Below the pieces are notes generated by a model that worked only from the letters and a program-made list of their open reading frames with translations, did no database searches and had not been told where the DNA came from. DNA of 64,000 bases, from positions 3,100,001 to 3,164,000 of the forward strand of contig NZ_FNLM01000034.1 in assembly GCF_900105725.1 (NCBI RefSeq). The letters are read 5' to 3'. The position numbers were made by a program, and so were the translations under genes. This stretch comes from Gordonia westfalica. GTDB lineage: Bacteria > Actinomycetota > Actinomycetes > Mycobacteriales > Mycobacteriaceae. Shown here in pieces: positions 49,762 to 59,484 of the stretch (position 1 is its first letter; each line of letters opens with the position of its first letter).

Positions 49762-50538
49762 ATGAGCTCTGACACCAGCACCGACGCCACCGCCCAGACC
49801 TCGGATCAGCGACCGATCGCCGTGGTCACCGGAGCGAGTTCCGGGATCGGGGCCGCGACCGCTCGCCGGCTGGCGAAGCAGGGCTACCACGTGGTGGTCG
49901 GCGCGCGACGCGTCGACCGCGTCGAGGCACTCGCCGCCGAGATCGGCGGAACCGGTAAGCAGCTCGACGTCACCGACGAGGATTCGGTGGCCGCCTTCGT
50001 CGACGGCCTCGACCGCGTCCACGTCCTCGTGAACAACGCCGGCGGCGCCAAGGGACTCGACCCGGTGTCCGACGCCGACCTCGACGACTGGCGCTGGATG
50101 TGGGAGACCAACGTCCTGGGCAGCCTACGGATCACCAAGGCCCTCATCCCCGCGCTCATCGCATCCGGCGACGGACTGATCGTCGCCATCACCTCCGTCG
50201 CCGCCCTGGAGGCCTACGACAACGGCGCCGGCTACACCTCGGCCAAGCACGCCCAGGCGATCACCCACCGCACCCTGCGCTATGAGCTGCTCGGCCAGCC
50301 GGTGCGGCTCACCGAGATCGCGCCGGGCATGGTCGAGACCGACTTCTCGCTGGTGCGTTTCGAGGGCGATCAGGAACGCGCCGACGCCGTCTACGAGGGC
50401 CTCACCCCGCTCACCGCAGACGACGTCGCCGAGGTCATCGGCTTCGTGGCCTCCCGCCCGCCGCACGTGAACCTCGACCTGATCGTGCTCAAGCCGCGCG
50501 ATCAGGCGTCCGCGCGACGGAACATCAAGACGGGCTAA
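49762..50538 (+). CDS. Short-chain dehydrogenase/reductase
   Basis: 258 residues, classical [11 protein letters not shown] (24-31), NNAGG, a Ser in AITSVAAL and YTSAKHAQ as the Tyr-x(3)-Lys pair. NAD(P)-dependent alcohol/ketone oxidoreductase; relatives of the YdfG type act on 3-hydroxy acids such as serine. Divergent from the ROK gene with an 84-base gap. Confidence 0.88.
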   Translation: MSSDTSTDATAQTSDQRPIAVVTGASSGIGAATARRLAKQGYHVVVGARRVDRVEALAAEIGGTGKQLDVTDEDSVAAFVDGLDRVHVLVNNAGGAKGLDPVSDADLDDWRWMWETNVLGSLRITKALIPALIASGDGLIVAITSVAALEAYDNGAGYTSAKHAQAITHRTLRYELLGQPVRLTEIAPGMVETDFSLVRFEGDQERADAVYEGLTPLTADDVAEVIGFVASRPPHVNLDLIVLKPRDQASARRNIKTG

Positions 50539-51791
50539 CGCGGCGCGGGAACGTTGGAGGTCGGGGCGCCGCTCGGCGTCGCCGGCACCGACGACTCCGT
50601 CACCTCACCCTTGACCGCCGACATGCCCTGCCAGGTCTCCCAGTCGAAGATCCAGTCGTAGATGTCACCGTCGGCCTCCGACAGCGGGATTCGCGTACCC
50701 GAGACCTCGACCGGGTCGCCGTAGACGGCCACCTGGAAGTAGCGTTCGGCGTCGGCCTCGGACAGGTTGATGCAGCCGTTGGTGACGTTCGCCGTGCCCT
50801 GGACGTTGACCGTCTCGGGGTTGGCGTGGATGAACTCGCCGTTGTTGGAGATGCGCACGGCCCAGCGTTCCCGGATGTTGAAGTAACCGGCGGCCGGGTT
50901 GCTCATGAAGAACTCGTCGTACTTCTCGGTGACGACGTGGATCCCCGAGCGGGTGACGTTGCGGTCGAGGTCGCCGCCGCCGTAGCTGCAGGGCAGCGTC
51001 ATCAGTTCGGCGCCGTCGCGCATCACGACGATGCGGTGCGAGGATTCGACGGCCTTCACGACCTGGGCGCGCCCGATCGAGAAATCGCTGGTCACATCGG
51101 CCGCGCCGTAGGCGCCGTTGCCGTGATCGAGGCCGTAGAGCTTGGCGTCCATGTGCACCTTGGTGCCGGGCGCCCAGTACTCCCGGGGACGCCAGTGCAC
51201 GCGTGAGCCGTTGTCCTCGCCGAGCCACGCCCACGATCCCTCGGTTTGCGGCGTCGTGGTGACGGTGAGGGCGCGCTCCACCGTCTCCTTGTCCTCGACG
51301 GTCCCGTTGAACTTCAGGATGATCGGCGCCGCGATGCCGACCTCCTGACCGTCGCCGATGTTGACCACGACGTTCAGCTGGCTCGACGGTTCGAGTGTGG
51401 TGAAGCTCCCGGCCACCGGCAGCGTCTTGCCGTCGACCCCGAGAGCCGTTCCGCTCCAGGTGTATTCGGTGCCGTATCCCAGGGGCTCGGCGATGGTGTA
51501 GCTCGTCCGGTCCTCCGAGAGCCGGCCGTTCACCACCCGCCCGCGCGGATTGGTCAGTTTGACGTCGGGGTTGAGTGTGCCGTCCTCGGCCTGCACCGAG
51601 ATCTCGGCGATCGGGCTGGGCGCCTCGCCGTCGAGAGGCGGGGTGAAGGTCAAGTGCACCTTCGGTTCGGCAGGTCGGCCGCCGCCCGAGCCGGCGTCGG
51701 AACCAGTACACGCGGCGACCGCGACACCGAGCACGCCGACCCCGGCCGCGGCGAGCACGACACGTCGGTTCACCGGGCTCTGAGAAGTCAT
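50535..51791 (-). CDS. L,D-transpeptidase lipoprotein
   Basis: 418 residues. Signal peptide with lipobox VAAC (Cys about 28), two Ig-like domains (about 45-255), then the YkuD catalytic domain with FIHANPET and TNGCINLS (nucleophile Cys). It makes 3-3 cross-links in peptidoglycan, the main type in mycolate bacteria, as LdtMt2 does. It ends overlapping the convergent SDR gene by four bases. Confidence 0.92.
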   Translation of the reverse strand: MTSQSPVNRRVVLAAAGVGVLGVAVAACTGSDAGSGGGRPAEPKVHLTFTPPLDGEAPSPIAEISVQAEDGTLNPDVKLTNPRGRVVNGRLSEDRTSYTIAEPLGYGTEYTWSGTALGVDGKTLPVAGSFTTLEPSSQLNVVVNIGDGQEVGIAAPIILKFNGTVEDKETVERALTVTTTPQTEGSWAWLGEDNGSRVHWRPREYWAPGTKVHMDAKLYGLDHGNGAYGAADVTSDFSIGRAQVVKAVESSHRIVVMRDGAELMTLPCSYGGGDLDRNVTRSGIHVVTEKYDEFFMSNPAAGYFNIRERWAVRISNNGEFIHANPETVNVQGTANVTNGCINLSEADAERYFQVAVYGDPVEVSGTRIPLSEADGDIYDWIFDWETWQGMSAVKGEVTESSVPATPSGAPTSNVPAPR

Positions 51792-51842
51792 CACCTGGTC
51801 AAGCCTACCGATCGGTGGCGGTCGTTCATCGGAGCGAACGAT

Positions 51843-52430
51843 TCACAGCTGGGCGTCGTCGGGAATCGTCGTGGCGGACGGCATGTGGGCGCGCTCGCCC
51901 GCGTGGTCCATGATCGAGAGCACCTCCGCGGGACCTCCGTCGGCGCAGATCGCATGCGGGATCATGGTCGAGAACTCCGCGGCGTCCCCCGCCGGGACGA
52001 TGATCGTGCGGTCGCCGAGCACGAGACGGACCGTGCCCGAGAGCACCGTGAACCATTCCCGACCCGGGTGTACCCGCAGGTCGTCGAGCGGTTGCTCGCG
52101 TTCGAACCGCATCTTCGCAACCGTCACCCCCTGTGGGCTGTTCTCCCTCGAGAGCAGCCACATCGTCATCCCCTCGGCGGTGTGCGGCTGCGGCCGGATG
52201 ACGACGTCGGTGTCGTCGGCGGGTTCGACGAGCTGATCCAGCGTGGTGCCCAGCGCCCGTGCGATCGGGACCAGCTGGTCCAGTGCGACTCGCCGATGAC
52301 CGGTCTCGATACGACTCAGCGTCGAAGGGGACAGGAAGCACCGTGCGGCCAGTGCGTCGAGGGTCCAGCCCTTCGCCAGCCGGAGTCCACGGATGCGCTG
52401 CCGGACCACCGCGTCGAGTTCTTGCGTCAT
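51843..52430 (-). CDS. XRE-family regulator with cupin domain
   Basis: 195 residues. A helix-turn-helix (GWTLDALAARCFLSPSTLSR) is followed by a cupin (HPGREWFTVLSGTVRLVLGD; EFSTMIPHAI). Such fusions sense a small ligand. It diverges from the methyltransferase/reductase gene with only 48 bases between the starts, so it probably controls that gene and itself. Confidence 0.88.
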   Translation of the reverse strand: MTQELDAVVRQRIRGLRLAKGWTLDALAARCFLSPSTLSRIETGHRRVALDQLVPIARALGTTLDQLVEPADDTDVVIRPQPHTAEGMTMWLLSRENSPQGVTVAKMRFEREQPLDDLRVHPGREWFTVLSGTVRLVLGDRTIIVPAGDAAEFSTMIPHAICADGGPAEVLSIMDHAGERAHMPSATTIPDDAQL

Positions 52431-52478
52431 AGGCAAGAGTGTATGCCAATTGCGCATCGGCGCGCTACCGTCGATGGC

Positions 52479-54242
52479 ATGAACCATTCCCATCACCACG
52501 ATCACGATCACGCTCACCTGGCGTCGGCGCTCGACCTCGATGCCGAGCTCCTCGGCAGCTACGTCGACGACGCGGCCGCGGTGATCACCCGAAGCCTCGG
52601 TCGGGCGCCGCAGCGAATCGTCGATCTCGGCGCGGGGACCGGCACCGGCACGGAGGCGCTCTCCCGGAACTTCGGCGATGCGCAGCTCCTCGCCGTGGAC
52701 AGTTCCGCCGAGATGACCGCACTCGTCGAGGAACGAGCCGGTGCCGGTGGCTTCGCCGGGCGGTCGGCCACCGTCGTCGCCGACCTCGACGACGGTCTGC
52801 CGCCGCTCGGCTCCCCCGACGTCATCTGGGCCGCGTTGTCCTTGCACCATGTCACCGACCCGGCGGCGCTGCTTCGCGAGGCGGCGTCCGCGCTGGCTCC
52901 GCGGGGGGTCGTGGCGATCGTGGAGATGGCCGGGCTGCCCCGGTTCTCCCCCGACGCCGACACCGCGCTCGGCACCCTCGAGGACCGCTGCCACGAGGCC
53001 GCGGCCGACGCCGGGTGGGAGGCCCTCGCCGACTGGACCGAAACCCTCGGCGCCGCAGGCTATGACGTGCTGCACCAGGAAACCATCCGCGTCGCACGCA
53101 CCGGACCGAACGAGACCGTCGCCCGGTATGCGGTCCACTGGTTCAGCCAGTTCCGGCACCGCCTGGCGGACGACCTCACCGATTCCGAACTCGCACTACT
53201 CGATTCCCTGATCGACCCGGACGATCCCGCCTCTCTGCATCGGCGCGCCGATCTCACCCTGACCGCCGGGCGTCGGCTGTGGGTCGCGCGGCCCGCCGAT
53301 CTCCACGACGTCGCGATCATCGGCGGCGGCTCCGCGGGACTGAGCGCCGCGACGACACTCGCCCGTTCCCTGCGCTCCGTCGTCGTCATCGACGGCGGCG
53401 AACCCCGCAACGCGCCGGCCGACGGCGCACACAACGTCCTCGGGCAGGAGGGCATCTCACCCCTGGAGCTCCTGGCGCGCGGCCGCGACGAGGTCCGCGG
53501 GTACGGCGGGGAGGTCCGCTCCGACACGGTCGTCGACGCCCGCCGGGACGGCGACCGGTTCGCCCTGACGCTGGCGTCGGGCGGAACCGTGCGCGCCCGA
53601 CGGCTCCTTCTGGCGACGGGTCTCGTCGACGAACTCCCCGACATCCCCGGCGTGGCCGAACTTTGGGGACACGACGCGCTGCACTGCCCGTACTGCCACG
53701 GCTACGAGGCGCGGGGTTCCCGCATCGTGGTGCTCGCGACGAGCCCCATGTCGGCACACCAGGCACTCCTGTTCGCACAGCTCAGCGACGACGTCACCCT
53801 CGTCGCGCATGCTGCGGATGCCCTCGCCGAGCAGGATCGCGCGAACCTCGCCGCGGCCGGGGTGCCGGTCATCGACACCTCGGCCGAACGGCTGCGTGTC
53901 CGCGATGAGGGAGGTTCCGCACGTCTCGATGGCGTCGAACTGGCCGACGGCACCGTCCTCAAGGCCGATGCCGTCGTCGTCGCACCGAGGTTCGTGGTGC
54001 GCGGCGACCTCTACGAACGACTCGGCGGCACTCTGGCGCAGACCCCGATGGGCGGCGTCATCGAGACCGGGTTGATGGGCGCGACCGCGATTCCCGGCGT
54101 CTGGGCGGCGGGAAACAACACCACGCTCAACGCGGTGGTCACCGTCGCGATGGGTGAAGGGGTGTCGGCCGGCGCGGCGATCAACGCCGACCTGGTGATG
54201 GCCGACCTGCTACTCGGGAAAACCGTCGAGCACAGTCGCTGA
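52479..54242 (+). CDS. Methyltransferase / thioredoxin-reductase-like fusion
   Basis: 587 residues. His-rich start [13 protein letters not shown], a class I SAM methyltransferase (about 15-260; [27 protein letters not shown]), then a FAD/NAD(P) disulfide reductase domain from about 275 ([20 protein letters not shown]; redox pair in [17 protein letters not shown]). It may S-methylate or oxidise reactive thiols, or handle a metal bound by the His tail. These are guesses. The 3' end overlaps convergent deoC by 33 bases. Confidence 0.85.
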   Translation: MNHSHHHDHDHAHLASALDLDAELLGSYVDDAAAVITRSLGRAPQRIVDLGAGTGTGTEALSRNFGDAQLLAVDSSAEMTALVEERAGAGGFAGRSATVVADLDDGLPPLGSPDVIWAALSLHHVTDPAALLREAASALAPRGVVAIVEMAGLPRFSPDADTALGTLEDRCHEAAADAGWEALADWTETLGAAGYDVLHQETIRVARTGPNETVARYAVHWFSQFRHRLADDLTDSELALLDSLIDPDDPASLHRRADLTLTAGRRLWVARPADLHDVAIIGGGSAGLSAATTLARSLRSVVVIDGGEPRNAPADGAHNVLGQEGISPLELLARGRDEVRGYGGEVRSDTVVDARRDGDRFALTLASGGTVRARRLLLATGLVDELPDIPGVAELWGHDALHCPYCHGYEARGSRIVVLATSPMSAHQALLFAQLSDDVTLVAHAADALAEQDRANLAAAGVPVIDTSAERLRVRDEGGSARLDGVELADGTVLKADAVVVAPRFVVRGDLYERLGGTLAQTPMGGVIETGLMGATAIPGVWAAGNNTTLNAVVTVAMGEGVSAGAAINADLVMADLLLGKTVEHSR

Positions 54243-54887
54243 CGACGACAGACCGAGCCGGGTGGCGCCGGCGGCGATGAGTTCGCCGGCGAACTCGGCC
54301 GTCCGGATGCCGCCGCTCGCCTTCACCCCGACGCGGTCGCCGACCGCGGCACGCATGAGGCGAACCGCCTCGACGCTCGCACCGCCGGCGGGATGGAAAC
54401 CGGTCGAGGTCTTCACCATCCCCGCGCCGGCCAGCTCGGCACGACGACACACCTCGGTCACCGTGTCGGGGCCGGCGAGCTGCAGCAGGACCGCGGACTC
54501 GATGATCACCTTCAGCAGCGTCGAGTCCCCGACCGCCTCACGCACGGTCAGCACATCGGCGAAGACCTCGTCGAACCTGCCGTCGACCGCCGCGCCGACA
54601 TCGATCACCATGTCGACCTCGTGCGCCCCGGAGTCCACCGCGAGCCGCGCCTCGGCGGCCTTGACCAGCGAGTGATGTTTACCCGACGGGAAGCCGGCGA
54701 CCACGCAGGTCCGCTGGTCGCCGGTGTCGATCGGCAGCATCGACGGCGACAGGCACACCGCGAACACACCGAGTCGGGCGGCCTCGGCGACGGTGGCCTC
54801 CGCGTCGGCGCGGGTGGCCTCGGGCTTGAGAAGTGTGTGGTCGATGATGGCGGCGACGTCGCTACGCCGCAGGTCCGTGTTCGTCAC
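54210..54887 (-). CDS. deoC: Deoxyribose-phosphate aldolase
   Basis: 225 residues from a GTG at 54887. [11 protein letters not shown] opening; Schiff-base Lys in [10 protein letters not shown], second Lys in [11 protein letters not shown], and GFPSGKH. It splits 2-deoxyribose-5-phosphate to glyceraldehyde-3-phosphate and acetaldehyde, ending deoxynucleoside breakdown. The start is 28 bases from the divergent purU start. Confidence 0.92.
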   Translation of the reverse strand: MTNTDLRRSDVAAIIDHTLLKPEATRADAEATVAEAARLGVFAVCLSPSMLPIDTGDQRTCVVAGFPSGKHHSLVKAAEARLAVDSGAHEVDMVIDVGAAVDGRFDEVFADVLTVREAVGDSTLLKVIIESAVLLQLAGPDTVTEVCRRAELAGAGMVKTSTGFHPAGGASVEAVRLMRAAVGDRVGVKASGGIRTAEFAGELIAAGATRLGLSSSATVLDGFPE

Positions 54888-54914
54888 AGGAACGAGCTTG
54901 GCACACTGACAGTC

Positions 54915-55811
54915 GTGACAAGCGGACAGACGACCCCCACTGACCAGACCGAGCACCGCTACGTGCTGACGCTCGGCTGCCCCGACCGGACGGGCATCGT
55001 CGCCCGGATCTCGGCCTTCCTGACCGAGATCGGGGGCTGGATCACCGAGGCCGGGTACCACTCCGACGATGACACCGGCTGGTTCTTCACCCGCCAGGCG
55101 ATCCGCGCGGACGAGGTGTCGTTCAGCGCCGACGAACTGCGCGCGCGCTTCGCCGCGGAGGTCGCCGCCGAACTCGGCCCGGAAACCGAGTGGCGCCTCA
55201 CCGACTCACGTGACACCAAGTCCGTCGTTCTGCTGGTCAGCAAGGAAACCCACTGCCTCATCGACCTTCTGGGTCGTGCACATCGCGGCGAGTTGCCCGC
55301 GACCATCCGGGCCGTCGTCGGCAATCATCCCCAACTCGAAGAGCTGGCAACCCGTTTCGAGATCCCGTTCCATCATGTGCCGTTCGGCGGCGAGCGCAAG
55401 GCGGAGGCCTTCGCCGAACTCGCCCGGATCGTCGACGGCTATCAGCCCGACGCGGTGGTCCTCGCCCGGTTCATGCAGATCCTGCCGCCGAAGCTGTGCG
55501 ACGCCTGGGCCGGCCGCGCGATCAACATCCATCACAGCTTCCTGCCGAGCTTCATCGGTGCCCGCCCGTACCACCAGGCGTTCGCCCGAGGCGTCAAACT
55601 GATCGGCGCGACGTGCCATTACGTAACCGCCGACCTCGACGCCGGGCCGATCATCGAACAGGACGTGATCCGGGTCGATCACAGCGACTCGGTGAGCGAC
55701 ATGGTGCGTCAGGGACGGGACATCGAGACGCTCGTCCTGTCCCGCGGACTGCGCTGGCACCTCGAGGACCGCGTCCTCGTTCACGGCCGGAAGACCGTGA
55801 TCTTCAACTGA
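54915..55811 (+). CDS. purU: Formyltetrahydrofolate deformylase
   Basis: 298 residues from a GTG at 54915. The N-terminal ACT domain ([19 protein letters not shown]) is followed by a formyltransferase-type domain with [20 protein letters not shown] and the Asp of [14 protein letters not shown]. It releases formate from 10-formyl-THF, balancing one-carbon pools. A deoC-promoter overlap is likely. Confidence 0.92.
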   Translation: MTSGQTTPTDQTEHRYVLTLGCPDRTGIVARISAFLTEIGGWITEAGYHSDDDTGWFFTRQAIRADEVSFSADELRARFAAEVAAELGPETEWRLTDSRDTKSVVLLVSKETHCLIDLLGRAHRGELPATIRAVVGNHPQLEELATRFEIPFHHVPFGGERKAEAFAELARIVDGYQPDAVVLARFMQILPPKLCDAWAGRAINIHHSFLPSFIGARPYHQAFARGVKLIGATCHYVTADLDAGPIIEQDVIRVDHSDSVSDMVRQGRDIETLVLSRGLRWHLEDRVLVHGRKTVIFN

Positions 55812-55824
55812 CCCCGTTCCCACC

Positions 55825-55842
55825 AGGAGTGAGCGAACTCCT
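55825..55842. terminator. Short hairpin between convergent purU and mycolyltransferase genes
   Basis: AGGAGT and ACTCCT flank a six-base loop, and a second five-base hairpin (CCCGC/GCGGG) follows at 55844-55859. The gap is only 48 bases. They could end both transcripts, but they lack T runs. Confidence 0.35.
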
Positions 55843-55859
55843 CCCCGCTGAGGTGCGGG

Positions 55860-56852
55860 TCAGCGAAGCGCCCGCTCGTAGAACGACCACGAGCGGTGCA
55901 GCTGGTCCTGCCAGTACCCCCACGAGTGGGTGCCGACCGTCGGGAGGTCGACGGTCGCGGGGATGTTCAACTGCTGCAGGCGGTTCACCAGCTGCAGGGT
56001 GCAGGCCATGGTGCTGCCCTCGATCACGCCACCGACCAGGATCTGGTCGGCCAGGGTGTCCGTCTTCTTGACGTACTCCGGGCTGTCGTACGGCCCGGGC
56101 AGCCCGGTCGCGTTGGAGATGTACAGCTTGGTGCCACGCAGTTTGTGGGCGTTGATGACCGGATCGTGCTTGCGCCAGCCGGCTCCGTTGTACGGACCCC
56201 ACATGTTTCTGGCGTCGCCGCCTCCGCGCGCCTCGACCACGAGACGGATGCTGTTCTGCCCGAACGGGTCGGCGGTGGTCGGGCATCCGCTGTAGGAGCC
56301 GACGGCCTCGTACAGACCCGGATGCTCGATCGCGAGGTTCAGCACCGACGTGCCCGACGAGGAGATACCGCCGATCGCGTTGCGCCCGGAGGTGTTGAAG
56401 TTCGCGTCGAACACGGGCGGCAGTTCCTTGCCCAGGAACGTCGACCACTTGTGGACGCCGAGCTCGGGATCGGCCTTCTCCCAGTCGGTGTAGTAGCTGA
56501 ACTGACCCTGGTTGGGGATGACGACGTAGAGGTTCTTGTTCTTGGTGAACTCGACGATGTCGGTCTTCGCCAGCCAGTTGGCGCCGTCCTCGCCGCCGCC
56601 CGCACCGTTCAGCAGGTAGAGGACACCACGCGGCTTGGACTCATCGGCAGGTTTGATGACCGTCAGCGGGATGTCTTTGTTCATCGCGTCGGAGTGCACG
56701 ACGATGTTCGTGACCCGCTCGGTGGGCGAACCCGGGACCACGAGATTCGGTGCCGCCCCGGCCACGCCCGCCACTCCGGTGGCCGACATCGTGAGCCCGA
56801 TGCCCAGCGCGACCGCGATCGCGGCGCCGCACCTGCGCAGACGCTGGTTCAT
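55860..56852 (-). CDS. Ag85-like mycolyltransferase
   Basis: 330 residues from the ATG at 56852 with AGGAGGA before it. Signal peptide (about 1-33, ending AGAAP). The esterase core has LYLLNGAGGGEDGANWL, nucleophile GGISSSGTSVL and the His in GTHSWGYWQDQL. These enzymes move mycolates between trehalose esters and arabinogalactan. Firm evidence for a mycolic-acid host. Confidence 0.88.
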   Translation of the reverse strand: MNQRLRRCGAAIAVALGIGLTMSATGVAGVAGAAPNLVVPGSPTERVTNIVVHSDAMNKDIPLTVIKPADESKPRGVLYLLNGAGGGEDGANWLAKTDIVEFTKNKNLYVVIPNQGQFSYYTDWEKADPELGVHKWSTFLGKELPPVFDANFNTSGRNAIGGISSSGTSVLNLAIEHPGLYEAVGSYSGCPTTADPFGQNSIRLVVEARGGGDARNMWGPYNGAGWRKHDPVINAHKLRGTKLYISNATGLPGPYDSPEYVKKTDTLADQILVGGVIEGSTMACTLQLVNRLQQLNIPATVDLPTVGTHSWGYWQDQLHRSWSFYERALR

Positions 56853-57023
56853 GCATTCCTCCTCGTCGAGTCCCGATTGACCCCGGGGCGGGCGTTGGAT
56901 TCGTGTCTGATGGACCGTATCGCGTCGGGCCGTCCGGCGGACACGCACCGCTGATCATTCAACCGCCCGGACGCTTTCGACTGCCCCGACGCTCTCGACC
57001 CCACCCTCGCTTGGCCACCAACG

Positions 57024-57059
57024 CGAATCGCCTCACAGCCGAAGCGGTGAGGCGATTCG
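57024..57059 (-). terminator. Thirteen-base perfect hairpin after the 37-residue peptide gene
   Basis: CGAATCGCCTCAC (57024-57036) and its complement (57047-57059) enclose a ten-base loop. It starts 15 bases after the stop of the peptide gene. No T run follows on the minus strand, as is common in these bacteria. Confidence 0.6.
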
Positions 57060-57074
57060 AAAAGTGCGGTCGAT

Positions 57075-57188
57075 CTAGGCCGGCTCGTCAGAACCGCTCT
57101 CGAGCGAACCGGTGAACACACCGAGGATCGCCTCGGTGATCGCGTCGGTGACGGCATCTTCGATGGAATCGCCAATTCCTGTGCTCAT
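57075..57188 (-). CDS. 37-residue acidic amphipathic peptide
   Basis: Reads MSTGIGDSIEDAVTDAITEA then ILGVFTGSLESGSDEPA. AAGGAG lies six to seven bases before the ATG at 57188, and a strong hairpin follows the stop. Ile5, Ile9, Val13, Ile17, Ile21 and Val24 recur at helix spacing, so it should form an amphipathic helix with an acidic face. It has no signal peptide. Size and character recall the PorA/PorH wall-channel peptides of Corynebacterium, and the neighbour is a mycolyltransferase. Homology is not claimed. Confidence 0.6.
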   Translation of the reverse strand: MSTGIGDSIEDAVTDAITEAILGVFTGSLESGSDEPA

Positions 57189-57252
57189 GAGAACTCCTTC
57201 GTCCGTGGTGAGAAGTTTCGATTCGACCGCCTGCTCCCACCTGTGCGACGGC

Positions 57253-57292
57253 TCGAGACAGAGATTACATATCCGTCTCGACTATGTCTCGA
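57253..57292. promoter_or_regulatory. TCGAGAC repeat cluster in the peptide-gene leader
   Basis: TCGAGAC at 57253-57259 is opposed by two GTCTCGA copies at 57275-57281 and 57286-57292, the last two 11 bases apart (one helical turn). They flank the -10-like TATGTAAT of the minus strand. A plausible operator. Confidence 0.4.
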
Positions 57293-57533
57293 TTATTTCG
57301 CGGTACCTGTCACGAATGTTCGTTGAACTTCGCCCCAATTCCAGAAAATCGCAGGTCAAAGTGGTCGACTAATACGAACAATGGAATCCAGTGGGACGAT
57401 CGTCCATTAAACCTCGCAACAGAACGGCCATTAGCAACGTCGCTGCAACGTTTCCGTGGAGTATCGGCAATAGCGTGCCACGGGCGCCCAAACCACCGGT
57501 TGCCGAAATCCGAACACCGAGCACCGCAACCTT

Positions 57534-57556
57534 CCGAACCGTAACTTTCGGTTCGG
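57534..57556. repeat. Eight-base inverted repeat CCGAACCG/CGGTTCGG
   Basis: Perfect arms with the seven-base loop TAACTTT, about 125 bases downstream of the ABC operon. It might be a terminator remnant or an operator. Confidence 0.35.
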
Positions 57557-57681
57557 TAAGTTTTCATCTACGTGGTCTTTCACACGCTGGTCGTGTGTTT
57601 CATCCAAAATGGGACGAATTCATCAATTCGTTCCACAGGGCAGATCATCACGCGCGCGAAAAGTCGCTGACCTCTGTCGAT

Positions 57682-59484
57682 TCACTTCGATCGGGAAGCC
57701 AGGTCGACACCGCAGCGGCGTGCATAGATGCCGCCGGCGCTGATCAGCTCGTCGTGGGAGCCGGCCTCCACTATCGCCCCGTCTTCGAGAACCACGATCT
57801 GATCCGCGAGCGCGGCCGTGGCCATCCGGTGGGTGATCAGCAGGGTCGTCGTGCCGGCGCGCAGACGTTGCAGCGCCCGTTGCACGAGCAGTTCGGTGCG
57901 GGGATCGGCCGCGCTCGTCGCCTCGTCGAGGATGAGGATGCGGGGCGACGCCGCGATCGCACGGGCCACGGTGACGAGCTGCTTCTCCCCGGCGCTGAGA
58001 TTCTCCGACTCCTGGCCGATGACGGTGTCGATGCCCTGCGGCAGCGTCGCCACGATCTGATCCAGGTGACCGTCGTGGACCGCCCTGTCGACGGCGCCGT
58101 CGTCGGACATCCCGTAGGCGATGTTCTCGCGGACGGTTCCGGTGAACAGCCACGGCTCCTGGGTCACCACCGCCATCCCGTCGCGAACCCGCAACGGACC
58201 GAGGTCCGCGGTGTCGTCCCCGTCGATGGTGATCGACCCGGCGGTCGGGCGGTAGAAGGCCTGCAGCAGGTTGGTGATGGTCGTCTTGCCCGCCCCGGTC
58301 GAACCGACGATCGCCGTGGTCGTGCCCGGCGCCATCCGGAAGCTCACGGAGCCGAGCACCGGGGTGCTCTCGTCGTAGGCGAAGGCGACCTCGTCGAAGA
58401 CGATCTCCGGTGGGCGACGATGACGCCCGGCATCGCCCGGCCCGTCGCTCCCCGGCTCGTCACTGTCCGCCTCGCCACCACCCGGCCCGACGTCCTCCGG
58501 CTCGTCGAGCACCTCGCGCACCTTGTTCGCCGAGACCGTTCCCGACTGCACCTTGGTGACGAATCCGGCCAGTTCACGCACCGCGGACGACAGCTGCTGC
58601 GAGAAGATCACCGCCACCTGCGCGGCGCCGAGGCTCAGGGCCCCGTCGACGACCATGATGCCGCCGAGAACCGCGAGGATCAGGAACACGACGGCGTTGA
58701 TCGCGCCGAGCACGGGTGCGAGGGTGCCGGCGGCCCACTGTGCGGAACGCGTCGAACCGAACAGCTTCCCGTTGAGCGCATCGAAACGGCGTCGGGCGAG
58801 GGGTTCGGCGTTGTACGCCTGCAGCATGCGCCGCGCGCTCAGCTCCTCCTCGATGTGCCCGGTGAGTGCGGCCGTGGTGGTCCACCGGGTCTCCAGGAAC
58901 GGTCGGGCTTTACGCGCGATGACCACCGATACCGCCGCGGACACCGGTGCGGCGACGAGCGCGACGACCGCCAGTAGCGGCGAGACGACGAACAGCACGA
59001 CCGTCACCACGAGAAGCGTCAGCACGTTGGTCGGGACGGTGACCAGCACGGGAGCGATCACGGTGGCGGCATTGTCGGTGTGCGCGGTGAGCTTGCTGAC
59101 GAGCACGCCGCGGTTGTTCGACTCGAAGTAGCGCAGCGGCAGCCGGTGGACCTTGTCCTCGATTCGCGTGCGAAGCCCGGCCACGGATCGCTGCACCGCG
59201 ATGGTCAGCATCTGTCCCTGTGCGAACGTGAGGCAGGCGACAACCAGATAGATCACGGTCTGCACGCCGAGGAGCGTCCAGAGGAGGTCCCAGTCCATGC
59301 CGTCGGCGCCGGTCGTCCCGTCGACGATCACGTTGGTGATCGCGCCGAACAGGATCGGTCCGACGACCGCACCCAACGATGCCGTGACCGCGAACAGCGA
59401 GATCGCGACCGCGCGTCCACGACTCAGATGCAATTGCCGCATCAACCATTTCAGCGAGCCGTCCCGCCGGGCCGTGTCAGGCAT
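57682..59484 (-). CDS. ABC exporter, subunit with competent ATP site
   Basis: 600 residues: six-helix transmembrane domain (about 25-315) plus nucleotide-binding domain. Walker A GSTGAGKT, Walker B ILILDEATS with catalytic Glu, H-loop LLITHR. Its signature NLSAGEKQ departs from LSGGQ. An acidic linker (GGGEADSDEPGSDGPGDAGR) joins the domains. It pairs with the upstream gene, which it overlaps by eight bases. Likely exports a drug or lipid; the substrate cannot be read from sequence. Confidence 0.88.
   Translation of the reverse strand: MPDTARRDGSLKWLMRQLHLSRGRAVAISLFAVTASLGAVVGPILFGAITNVIVDGTTGADGMDWDLLWTLLGVQTVIYLVVACLTFAQGQMLTIAVQRSVAGLRTRIEDKVHRLPLRYFESNNRGVLVSKLTAHTDNAATVIAPVLVTVPTNVLTLLVVTVVLFVVSPLLAVVALVAAPVSAAVSVVIARKARPFLETRWTTTAALTGHIEEELSARRMLQAYNAEPLARRRFDALNGKLFGSTRSAQWAAGTLAPVLGAINAVVFLILAVLGGIMVVDGALSLGAAQVAVIFSQQLSSAVRELAGFVTKVQSGTVSANKVREVLDEPEDVGPGGGEADSDEPGSDGPGDAGRHRRPPEIVFDEVAFAYDESTPVLGSVSFRMAPGTTTAIVGSTGAGKTTITNLLQAFYRPTAGSITIDGDDTADLGPLRVRDGMAVVTQEPWLFTGTVRENIAYGMSDDGAVDRAVHDGHLDQIVATLPQGIDTVIGQESENLSAGEKQLVTVARAIAASPRILILDEATSAADPRTELLVQRALQRLRAGTTTLLITHRMATAALADQIVVLEDGAIVEAGSHDELISAGGIYARRCGVDLASRSK

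Larger units (their letters stand above)
57189..57681. other. Gene-free region of 493 bases
   Basis: No convincing reading frame. It is AT-richer than its surroundings. It holds three TCGAGAC elements (57253-57259 inverted, 57275-57281 and 57286-57292 direct), a minus-strand TATGTAAT that could be a -10 for the peptide gene, an eight-base hairpin (57534-57541/57549-57556) and a seven-base one (57614-57620/57625-57631) near the end of the ABC operon. Confidence 0.6.

Noticed and set aside
51246-52478. Extension of the methyltransferase fusion to a start at 51246
   Set aside because: The extra 411 codons are antisense to the L,D-transpeptidase and XRE-cupin genes; the ATG at 52479 opens a sensible N terminus.
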